From Thermoanaerobacterium sp. CMT5567-10 (GTDB lineage: Bacteria > Bacillota > Thermoanaerobacteria > Thermoanaerobacterales > Thermoanaerobacteraceae): a stretch of DNA of 64,000 nucleotides. This document shows, in pieces, positions 26,728-34,591 of the stretch. Positions within the stretch are counted from its first letter, which is position 1; every line of letters starts with the position of its first letter. The translations under genes and the position numbers were made by a program. Location of the stretch: assembly GCF_030534315.2 (NCBI RefSeq), contig NZ_CP130558.2, positions 620,001 through 684,000 on the forward strand. Direction: 5' to 3'. Below the pieces are notes generated by a model. The model ran no database searches, was not told the DNA's origin, and worked only from the letters and a program-made list of their open reading frames with translations.

Positions 26728-27735
26728 CTACCTGTTTTTATACATCTTTTCATAGTAGTCCTTATATTCTCCAGATATTATCTTTTCCCACCATTCTTCA
26801 TTATCTAAATACCATCTTATCGTTTTTTTCATACCTTCGTCAAAATTATATGTAGGTTTCCAACCAAGTTCATTTTGTATTTTTGATGAATCTATAGCAT
26901 AGCGCCTATCATGTCCTGGCCTATCTTTCACATATTTAATTAATGATTCAGGCTTATCAAGTTCTTTTAATATAAGTCTCACAATCTCTATATTTGCTTT
27001 CTCATTGTTTCCACCTATATTATATACTTCACCAATTTTTCCTTTGTGCAGTACCAAATCAATTGCTCTACAATGATCTTCCACATATAACCAATCTCTT
27101 ACATTTAATCCATCACCATATACCGGCAGCTCTTTGCCATGCAATGCATTTATTATCATAAGAGGTATTAATTTTTCAGGAAATTGATATGGTCCATAAT
27201 TATTTGAGCATCTTGTTATATTTACAGGTATTCCAAACGTATGATGATAAGCTCGAACAAGCAAATCTGCCGATGCTTTACTTGCAGAATAAGGGCTGTT
27301 CGGTGATAATGATGTTTGTTCGGTAAAATACCCTGTTTCTCCAAGTGAACCGTATACCTCATCAGTAGATACCTGTAAATACTTCTTAACGCCATACTTT
27401 TTTGCTGCATCCAATAAAACCTGTGTACCTAAAACATTAGTTTTTAAAAATATACCTGGATCTTCTATACTTCTGTCAACATGAGACTCTGCAGCAAAGT
27501 TTACAACATAATCTATGCCATCCGAAAATATTTTTTCAACTATATCTCTGTCTGTTATATCGCCTTTAATAAATACATAATTAGAGTTATTTTCTACATC
27601 TTTTAAGTTTTCAAGATTTCCTGCATATGTAAGTTTATCAAGATTTATTACTTTATAATCTTTATGTTCTTTAAGCATGTATTTTATAAAATTACTTCCT
27701 ATGAACCCTGCTCCACCTGTTACCAATACCTTCAT
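26728..27735 (-). CDS. rfbB: dTDP-glucose 4,6-dehydratase
   Basis: 335 aa with VTGGAGFIGSNFIKYML (NAD binding), FAAESHVDRSIEDP (family hallmark), STDEVYGSLGETGYF with the catalytic Thr-Asp-Glu, and YSASKASAD (YxxxK). It converts dTDP-glucose to dTDP-4-keto-6-deoxyglucose, the second step to dTDP-rhamnose. It sits between rfbC and rfbD in one minus-strand operon with spacers of about ten bases. No missing residue was noticed. Confidence 0.95.
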   Translation of the reverse strand: MKVLVTGGAGFIGSNFIKYMLKEHKDYKVINLDKLTYAGNLENLKDVENNSNYVFIKGDITDRDIVEKIFSDGIDYVVNFAAESHVDRSIEDPGIFLKTNVLGTQVLLDAAKKYGVKKYLQVSTDEVYGSLGETGYFTEQTSLSPNSPYSASKASADLLVRAYHHTFGIPVNITRCSNNYGPYQFPEKLIPLMIINALHGKELPVYGDGLNVRDWLYVEDHCRAIDLVLHKGKIGEVYNIGGNNEKANIEIVRLILKELDKPESLIKYVKDRPGHDRRYAIDSSKIQNELGWKPTYNFDEGMKKTIRWYLDNEEWWEKIISGEYKDYYEKMYKNR

Positions 27736-27744
27736 CTTAACACC

Positions 27745-28209
27745 TCACCTGTTTTTTGTAGTCCAATCAAACCCTATTGTCGGATCATCCCATGGTATCC
27801 TATATTCATCAGGATTTTTAGGATTATATGACATTGTAGTAAAATAAGTTATTATTACAGGTTCATTTCCCAAAACTCTATATCCATGTGCAACACCTGC
27901 AGGTATTAATAATAAAATTGGATTATGCTCACCCATATAAAATACATTTGTCATACCTTTTGTAGGCGAATCATCTCTCATATCATGCAGTACAACCTGT
28001 GCATTGCCTTTTGGGAAAAACCACAAATCATCCTGTAATTTGTGGTAGTGAAATGCCTTTATTACACCAGGATACGTTAAAGACATAGAAGCCTGTCCAA
28101 ATTTTTTTAAGAGGTTATCATCATCTCTTAATATCTCCATGAAAAAACCTCTATCATCAACATGTTTTATGAGTTTTTTTACTTCTACCCCTTGTATTAA
28201 TTCTTCCAT
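27745..28209 (-). CDS. rfbC: dTDP-4-dehydrorhamnose 3,5-epimerase-like cupin (short form)
   Basis: 154 aa, shorter than the classic 180-185. The RmlC pattern is visible: DDRGFFMEILR, then FGQASMSLTYPGVIKAFHYH, SPTKG and IPAGVAHGYRVL. The usual RGLHYQ is replaced by KAFHYH, though the catalytic His is kept. Position between rfbA and rfbB supports the 3,5-epimerase step of dTDP-rhamnose synthesis. The divergence leaves room for a related epimerase producing another 6-deoxyhexose, so the exact product is less sure than the family. Confidence 0.82.
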   Translation of the reverse strand: MEELIQGVEVKKLIKHVDDRGFFMEILRDDDNLLKKFGQASMSLTYPGVIKAFHYHKLQDDLWFFPKGNAQVVLHDMRDDSPTKGMTNVFYMGEHNPILLLIPAGVAHGYRVLGNEPVIITYFTTMSYNPKNPDEYRIPWDDPTIGFDWTTKNR

Positions 28210-28211
28210 TG

Positions 28212-28979
28212 CTAATCCCCCATTTCTTTTGTAGCTGCTGCATATTCTAAAGCGTCATTAAAATTAAGCTCTATATTATACGATAATTCATTCGCTCTTT
28301 TTAATGATTCAAACGTACCTGCATCTGTCCATGAACCCTCAAGTATGTCATACGTTAACGTACCATCTTTTATGTATGCATTATTTACGTCTGTTATTTC
28401 AAGTTCTCCTCTTCCAGACGGCTTTAGTGTTTTGATTATATCAAAAACTCTGCTGTCATACATGTATATCCCTGTTACACAGTAATTGCTTTTCGGATTT
28501 TTAGGCTTTTCTTCAATTGATATTATTTTATCTCCCTTTAACTCTGCAACACCAAATCTTTCTGGATCTGGAACTTCTTTTAATAAAACTTTCGCGCCTT
28601 TTTCTTGTTTTTTAAAGCTTGACACAAATGAATTGATATTATCTTCAAATATGTTATCACCAAGTATTACAACACATTTATCACCATTTACAAAATGCTC
28701 GGCTAATCCCAAAGCTTGCGCTATACCACCAGGCTGATCCTGAATTTTATATGTAAATTCTACACCGAGCTCATAACCGCTGCCAAGAAGATTTACAACA
28801 CTGCCCATATGCTCTTTCCCAGTCACAATAAGTATTTCTGTAATTCCTGCTTCAATTAACCTATAAATAGGATAATAAATCATTGGATACTTACCTACAG
28901 GTAGCAAATGCTTGTTGGTCACTTTTGTCAATGGAAACAACCTTGAACCTGTTCCACCAGCTAATATTACACCTTTCAA
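28212..28979 (-). CDS. rfbA: Glucose-1-phosphate thymidylyltransferase (short RmlA type)
   Basis: About 255 aa with KGVILAGGTGSRLFPLTKV, then NKHLLPVGKYPMIYYPI (nucleotide and sugar-phosphate sites), LGDNIFED (metal-binding Asp), and SWTDAGTFESL. It makes dTDP-glucose from glucose-1-phosphate and dTTP. It lacks the C-terminal extension of the 290-aa enterobacterial RmlA. I place the start at the TTG giving MKGVILAGG, with AAGGGG nine bases upstream; the gene slightly overlaps the previous glycosyltransferase. It is the first rfb gene in transcription order. Confidence 0.92.
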   Translation of the reverse strand: MKGVILAGGTGSRLFPLTKVTNKHLLPVGKYPMIYYPIYRLIEAGITEILIVTGKEHMGSVVNLLGSGYELGVEFTYKIQDQPGGIAQALGLAEHFVNGDKCVVILGDNIFEDNINSFVSSFKKQEKGAKVLLKEVPDPERFGVAELKGDKIISIEEKPKNPKSNYCVTGIYMYDSRVFDIIKTLKPSGRGELEITDVNNAYIKDGTLTYDILEGSWTDAGTFESLKRANELSYNIELNFNDALEYAAATKEMGD

Positions 28980-28981
28980 AA

Positions 28982-29902
28982 TCAAGATCCCCTTTCTTCA
29001 TTCAACCAATAATTTTGATTTATACTTATTCTTTTTTTTATAAACAATGGAATAAATCTATGCCTTAAACCGCACTGATACCCAGAATATCTGAATATAG
29101 CATCAACCATTGCATAAACTATCCATTTTTTATCACTATGCCATAAAAACTTAATCTCATCTTTCAAAAATTTAATTCCTTCACCATCTGCTTTACCATA
29201 TTTTAAAATCCAACTATTTTGTGAAAAAAACACACCGATATCAAAATTTCTTCTAAATTGTTTTATTGGACTATAATTATGATAATGAATGACTTTTGCG
29301 TTTGGAGCATATACTATCTTATATCCATTTAATATAAGCTTCGATGCAATAATCATATCTTCATTCATAATAGTCCTATCCGGAAATCTCCCAACCTGCT
29401 CAAATTCTTTTCTCCTTATTGCAGAACACACATTTGAGAAAAAAAATGCTTTAATCTTTAATTCATTAATATTTTCTTTGCTTTTTATAAATCCTTTTTC
29501 CGGATAGTTAAAAAGTCTCGCAAACTTCTCAGTTGGTATAGCTTTTTCATCTGCTATTTGCCTTCCATATACTGCAGCAACATCACTATTTTTTAATGGT
29601 GTAATGATGTTTTCAATAAAATGCTCATCATATGGAAGTGCATCCTGTGTTAAAAAAATAATAATATCCCCTATAGAATTTTCTACAGCAAAATTTCTCG
29701 TGCCACCATGGTCAAAATCCCGTCGTTTTATTTTTAAAACTTTAGCTCCTTCTTTTTCTGCAATCTCTACAGTATTGTCATTAGATTCAGAATCCACTAC
29801 TATTACTTCATCGGCTTTTTGCGTCTGATTCTTTAACCTTTTTAAAATATTTTCAATCGTTTTTTCACAATTTAGAGTTGGAATTATCACCGAAACTTTC
29901 AT
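28982..29902 (-). CDS. Family 2 glycosyltransferase (rhamnosyltransferase-like)
   Basis: About 306 aa with a GT-A fold. The N-terminus VSVIIPTLNCEKTIENIL is a GT2 opening, followed by EVIVVDSESNDNTVEIA (first Asp) and a DDxD-equivalent stretch at IIFLTQDALPYDE. The pattern NEDMIIASKLILNGYKIVY is like known rhamnosyltransferases. It probably adds a sugar to the lipid-linked glycan on the cytosolic face. It overlaps rfbA and the preceding transferase, so it is in the same operon. Donor and linkage cannot be read from sequence. Confidence 0.82.
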   Translation of the reverse strand: MKVSVIIPTLNCEKTIENILKRLKNQTQKADEVIVVDSESNDNTVEIAEKEGAKVLKIKRRDFDHGGTRNFAVENSIGDIIIFLTQDALPYDEHFIENIITPLKNSDVAAVYGRQIADEKAIPTEKFARLFNYPEKGFIKSKENINELKIKAFFFSNVCSAIRRKEFEQVGRFPDRTIMNEDMIIASKLILNGYKIVYAPNAKVIHYHNYSPIKQFRRNFDIGVFFSQNSWILKYGKADGEGIKFLKDEIKFLWHSDKKWIVYAMVDAIFRYSGYQCGLRHRFIPLFIKKRISINQNYWLNEERGS

Positions 29903-30852
29903 TTGCAATCACCTTTTCTCTTACTCGGTATAAGCATGACAATCATAAACCCGAGATTTCGCAAAAAGCCATATTTGAAAAATTTATACTTAAATATACG
30001 ATAAATCCTTTTAAGCCTACCTACTTCAAAAAGTGTAATAAAATTATAAACAATATCTTTTTGTTCTTTTTCAAGCATATTTCCATATATTGAATAAAAC
30101 TCTTTGCCTTGGTTAATAAGTTTATTATTTGATTTTAACAATTTCTTTAATTTAAATGCTAAAGATAAAATAAAATTTAAAGAATATTTTTTAGCTCCTA
30201 CATTGTTTTCCCCATGCTGTCTATATAATACTGTTGATTTATATATATAATCTACTGTTCCAAATGTTGATGCAATAAGATTAATCCACCAATCGTGCAT
30301 TATTGCATTACTTGGTACTATATTTAACAGTTCCTTAAGCTTTTGATTAATCATTATAGTACAACCTGTAACATTGTTTTGTACTAACGTTTTATTTATA
30401 TCCTTAATTTCAGAATTTAACTTTTGATATTTCCAAAATGAATGTGAGATTAAATTCAAATCTTTATCAACAATTTTTAAATCAGTATGAACTAAAATTG
30501 GTTTATTTTTATATATCTCCTCCATACTTTTCATTTTTTTATATGTTAATTCAATTTTATCAGGAAGCCATACATCATCCTGATCACAAAACATAATATA
30601 GTCGCCTGTAACATTTTTTACAAGTTCTAAATAGCTTCGGCAAGGACCGAGGTTATTTTCACCAATCTCTAACAAAACTATTTTTTCAGGAAATTTGTTT
30701 ACATATTCTTTAATAATTTTTGTAGTTTTATCAGATGAACAATCATCTCTAATAAATAGCTTCCAATCAGTATAGCTTTGTTTTAAAATTGAATTTATTT
30801 GATCCTTTATATGTCTTTCCCCATTATATGTTGAAAGAAGTATACATATCAT
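29899..30852 (-). CDS. Family 2 glycosyltransferase
   Basis: About 317 aa. CILLSTYNGERHIKDQI opens the GT2 domain; FIRDDCSSDKT and YIMFCDQDDVWLPDKI give the nucleotide-sugar Asp and the DxD metal motif. The pattern (STYNGE...DQDDVW) is common in rhamnosyl- and galactosyltransferases of surface polysaccharide loci. I prefer ATG 30,852 because AAGGAT sits nine bases upstream; ATG 30,861 is an alternative. It overlaps the end of the 755-aa transferase, so translation is coupled. Confidence 0.82.
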   Translation of the reverse strand: MICILLSTYNGERHIKDQINSILKQSYTDWKLFIRDDCSSDKTTKIIKEYVNKFPEKIVLLEIGENNLGPCRSYLELVKNVTGDYIMFCDQDDVWLPDKIELTYKKMKSMEEIYKNKPILVHTDLKIVDKDLNLISHSFWKYQKLNSEIKDINKTLVQNNVTGCTIMINQKLKELLNIVPSNAIMHDWWINLIASTFGTVDYIYKSTVLYRQHGENNVGAKKYSLNFILSLAFKLKKLLKSNNKLINQGKEFYSIYGNMLEKEQKDIVYNFITLFEVGRLKRIYRIFKYKFFKYGFLRNLGFMIVMLIPSKRKGDCK

Positions 30853-30857
30853 AAAAG

Positions 30858-33125
30858 TCATATCCTTATTGAAAAATCCTCTCTTTTTAAAGTTAGATTT
30901 TGATTATAATATGGATCACCACTTTCAAGAATATCTCCCCACTTCTTCTTAAATAATTCAATTTCCTTGTTAAACCTTTCTTGCTTCTCTGGAGTATCCT
31001 CGTATCCACGAGTTTCTGACTCATAATGATAAAGTTCTGCATAAGGAGTCCATACTACTAAATATCCATTTTTTCTTATTTTTAAACAAACATCAACATC
31101 ATTAAATACTAATGGGAATCCCTTGTCAAATCCTCCAATTTCATTGAAAACCTCTTTTCGTATCATTAAACATGCACCTGTTACTGCAGACAAGTTTTGT
31201 ACAATCTTCAATCTTCCAAAATAACCATTAGACATTGCTGGATAATTTTTATGAGAATGACCTGCTATACCTAATATACCAAGTATAACACCTGCATGTT
31301 GAATTGTATCATTTGGATAATATAATTTTGCCCCTACAGCTCCTACATCTTTTCTTTGAACATGCATAATCATTTCTTCTAACCAATTTTTATTTATAAC
31401 TTCCACATCATTATTTAAAAAAAGAAGTATCTCACCATTAGCGTGATATGCTGCAAAATTATTAACAGCAGAATAATTAAATACATCATTCCATGATAAA
31501 ATTTCAATAAAATTATATCGTTTCATAACATCGTTATAATAGTCAAAAACTAATTGTTCTGTACTACCATTTTCAACAATAATAATTTCGTAATTTTTAT
31601 ACGTTGATTTATTTATAATAGAATTAATGCACCTTTCAAGATCATTTTTATGATCTTTATTAGGTATAATAATTGATACTTTTGGCAATTCAACAATATC
31701 ATAATCTATTTTATATGAACTTAGAAAAAGACCGTCTGATACCTTTCCTTTAAATCCTATTCTATTAATATGATCAGCTAATGCTTTTTTTGCAGCATCG
31801 TAAGCATATAACTTTGCAGCAGGATTTCCAGCAGTTGAATTTTCATGAAATCTCCAGTGATAAAGTATTTTAGGAATATGTACAACATTTAGTGCTTTTT
31901 CTGTACACCTTAATATTAAATCATAATCTTGACTTCCTTCATAACCTTCTTTAAACCATCCAACTTCATCTAAAAGTTCTTTTTTTATAACTGATAAATG
32001 TGTAATATAATTATAACTTTTTAATGTATCAGGACTCCAATCCGGTTTAAAATGCGGATCAAATCTTTTACCGCCATCTTCAGATATTTTGTCTTCGTCA
32101 GAATATATAAAATCCGCATCAGGATTTTCATTTATTGCTTTTACAATTTCAAACAGAGCAAAAGGAGCTAATGTATCATCATGGTCTAAAAGTACGATAT
32201 AATCACCTGTTGCTAATCCTAAAGCCTCATTTGAATTTCCAACAATTCCTTTATTTTCATTAAGATACTTTACTTTTATTCTTTTATCTTTAGTTACATA
32301 CGCTTCTATACATTCTCTTACATGTTCTTCATTGCTTGCACCATCTGCAATACATAGCTCCCAATATGAATACGTTTGGTTTAAAACAGATTCTATCATA
32401 TCCGTCAAAAACCTTTTTGGTGTATTCCAAACAGGTACAATAATACTTATTTTAGGTTTATAATTAAAGATAAACAATTTTTGTCTTTCTAATTCTTCAT
32501 TATTAGGTTCATTATTTTTTATCCAAATACTATACAAACTTTCATTCATCTCTGATGAATAAATTTTGCAATTAATACTTCCTCCTATGTTCAATTTTAT
32601 TTCATCAAAAGATTCATCAGAATTATGCCAAATTGCAGGATAAGGTTCACCCAGACCCTCTAGTATAAATTCATACTTTTTATTTTTTGAATCATTAATT
32701 GGCTGAAACTCAAATACTGAATAATTGTTATCTTTTATTTTAGCCCCAGATAGCATTACTTTTCTAACTATTCTTCGCTCATCTGTATCAACAAGAATCA
32801 ATTTTATGCCAGATGTTCTTGTTTTGCAATTTACAGTTAAAATTTCTATCCTATTTAATCCGTTTATTGGAAATTTAAATATTCCCTTAACTGACTTATC
32901 AAGTCTAAAAGGCCGTTGTGTTCTGTAAGCTAACATATTTGTTTCTATAACCGGCACATTGCTTAATAATATATAATTTTCAGCTAATTCTCTTTTGACT
33001 TTAAATAAAAAAGCTTTTAAACCATTATTTTTAATATAATATATACTTTTTATTATATTAATTTTATTTATAAATTGTGTTAGTTTTAATATAGCTTTAA
33101 AAGCTCTTCCTATTCTAATAGTCAT
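30858..33125 (-). CDS. Large two-domain family 2 glycosyltransferase
   Basis: 755 aa. An N-terminal helical linker has NGLKAFLFKVKREL. A beta-rich region of unknown role spans residues about 50-210. GT2 domain 1 starts at ISIIVPVWNTPKRFL and carries YIVLLDHDDTLAPFALFE (DxD). GT2 domain 2 starts near residue 480 at VSIIIPNKDHKNDLERC and carries ILLFLNNDVEVI and GAVGAKLYYPNDTIQHAG. Tandem GT2 proteins like this usually add repeat-unit sugars or extend rhamnan chains. The start is the first ATG after AAGGAG, though the spacing is long. A 300-bp gap upstream suggests a separate promoter. Confidence 0.85.
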   Translation of the reverse strand: MTIRIGRAFKAILKLTQFINKINIIKSIYYIKNNGLKAFLFKVKRELAENYILLSNVPVIETNMLAYRTQRPFRLDKSVKGIFKFPINGLNRIEILTVNCKTRTSGIKLILVDTDERRIVRKVMLSGAKIKDNNYSVFEFQPINDSKNKKYEFILEGLGEPYPAIWHNSDESFDEIKLNIGGSINCKIYSSEMNESLYSIWIKNNEPNNEELERQKLFIFNYKPKISIIVPVWNTPKRFLTDMIESVLNQTYSYWELCIADGASNEEHVRECIEAYVTKDKRIKVKYLNENKGIVGNSNEALGLATGDYIVLLDHDDTLAPFALFEIVKAINENPDADFIYSDEDKISEDGGKRFDPHFKPDWSPDTLKSYNYITHLSVIKKELLDEVGWFKEGYEGSQDYDLILRCTEKALNVVHIPKILYHWRFHENSTAGNPAAKLYAYDAAKKALADHINRIGFKGKVSDGLFLSSYKIDYDIVELPKVSIIIPNKDHKNDLERCINSIINKSTYKNYEIIIVENGSTEQLVFDYYNDVMKRYNFIEILSWNDVFNYSAVNNFAAYHANGEILLFLNNDVEVINKNWLEEMIMHVQRKDVGAVGAKLYYPNDTIQHAGVILGILGIAGHSHKNYPAMSNGYFGRLKIVQNLSAVTGACLMIRKEVFNEIGGFDKGFPLVFNDVDVCLKIRKNGYLVVWTPYAELYHYESETRGYEDTPEKQERFNKEIELFKKKWGDILESGDPYYNQNLTLKREDFSIRI

Positions 33126-33424
33126 TATTCAATACAGTCTCCTTAACTATTAAAAAAATATTTTTAATCTCCCATTATATATAGATTCATTAATACCAAA
33201 ATAATTATATGGTTCTTGTTTTATAATATAATTACATAATCTTTAATATTTTTCTTTAGAAGCAATTATGCTGTTAATAATCTTCCCTATTTTCTAACTT
33301 TTTCTGTTCTGCTTACATCATTAATGAACTTCTACTAATTTACCTTAGTCAAAGTTTACTATCTTTTGCAAGTAAAAACTACATCCATAACACAAAACCA
33401 TGTATTTTTCCATGAATAACCTAT
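33126..33424. other. Gap between glycosyltransferase genes
   Basis: About 300 bases with no coding reading that I trust. Composition is strongly AT-rich, unlike the gene immediately to its right. It may carry a promoter for the downstream glycosyltransferase-rfb operon, but I see no convincing -35/-10 pair. Confidence 0.3.
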
Positions 33425-34591
33425 TTACACAAACCCCAAAGCGGATAGGATACGTTCCCTTTGATTGAACCAAGCATATTTAGCACGTGCATCCTCATAA
33501 CTACGTTCAGCCATTTCTTTATACTCGCTAATGTTCTTTACTGCCAATCTCATAATATTTTCCCATTCATGTACCTGGGATAAATACCCATTGTCTCCAT
33601 GTCGAATAGCATTAGCGTACGTATATGTAGGCGAGGCAATGCTAATGGTGCCAACGATAGCAGCTTCGAAGTATTTGAGCTCTGATTTACAGTTCGTAAA
33701 CACATTAAATTGTAAAGGCATTAGGTTGAACTCGACCGAACCTATAAGTCGTTGCAGATTTATAAAATCATGGAATGAAATACGTTTTACACGAGAGCCA
33801 AATCGCTCTAGTGCAGGGCTTACTTCGATATACCCCACTACTACGACACCAAGACGATGATCCTCTTCAAGTAACGCCTCTAATGCTTGGGAAACAATAG
33901 CAAAATCTCTGTTGTGGGAAGGTGAACCGCTAAAATATCCAAAGTGAATCAAACCATCCTCTCCCGGTTTTAGCAATCGCTTTGCTGAAAAAATACGCTC
34001 CGAAATATCCAGTTGCTCACGGTTCAAAAAGTTAGGAATGACTGACACAGGTATATCTGCAAACTCACGAATTTGCCTGGCAAGAAAATCATTTGTTGTT
34101 ATAGCGCCATCACATAGTTTCAGCGTGGCACCAAGTCGACTTATATATGAAAACCAATAATCCCATACGTGAGGATCCGAAGGATTCATATCTAATGTAG
34201 ACAAAATCATATGTGCATAATCTGTATTGAAGACAAAATCATCAATATCGAACAGCACTCGCTTGCGACGCTGTCGAAATGTACCAATAAGTCGATTAAT
34301 CCGATTGTCATATCTAGTTCGGCAAATCACAAGAATATCAGCAATATCTGCAATCTCGTTCATCCAATCCAAATCATCCAGAAAAAAATATGAAGCTGAC
34401 ACATCTTTGCCATTTGCATTAAGTACTTGTACCATGTTATAAATGCGGTATCGAAATGTGCTATTGTCAGCCTTCTCATAAAAATAGGCCACACGCCTCC
34501 TGCCGGTCGCAAGCATACGTAATCTTTCAGGCAGGCTTTTACTCCAAGGATCTACATACTTAACTTCGGGTACTGCACTAAGCATAATCAT
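33425..34591 (-). CDS. GT4-type glycosyltransferase
   Basis: About 388 aa. RRVAYFYEKADNSTFRYRIYN opens the first Rossmann half. The C-terminal half has HFGYFSGSPSHNRDF, then VEFNLMPLQFNVFTNCKSELKYFEAAIVGT, the donor-binding ExxxxE-like region of GT-B enzymes. It probably acts on the same glycan as its neighbours. The start ATG follows GGAGG by seven bases and overlaps the upstream stop by an ATGA. Base composition is visibly less AT-rich than the cluster average, as in the end of the upstream gene, suggesting that both came together by transfer. Confidence 0.78.
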   Translation of the reverse strand: MIMLSAVPEVKYVDPWSKSLPERLRMLATGRRRVAYFYEKADNSTFRYRIYNMVQVLNANGKDVSASYFFLDDLDWMNEIADIADILVICRTRYDNRINRLIGTFRQRRKRVLFDIDDFVFNTDYAHMILSTLDMNPSDPHVWDYWFSYISRLGATLKLCDGAITTNDFLARQIREFADIPVSVIPNFLNREQLDISERIFSAKRLLKPGEDGLIHFGYFSGSPSHNRDFAIVSQALEALLEEDHRLGVVVVGYIEVSPALERFGSRVKRISFHDFINLQRLIGSVEFNLMPLQFNVFTNCKSELKYFEAAIVGTISIASPTYTYANAIRHGDNGYLSQVHEWENIMRLAVKNISEYKEMAERSYEDARAKYAWFNQRERILSALGFV

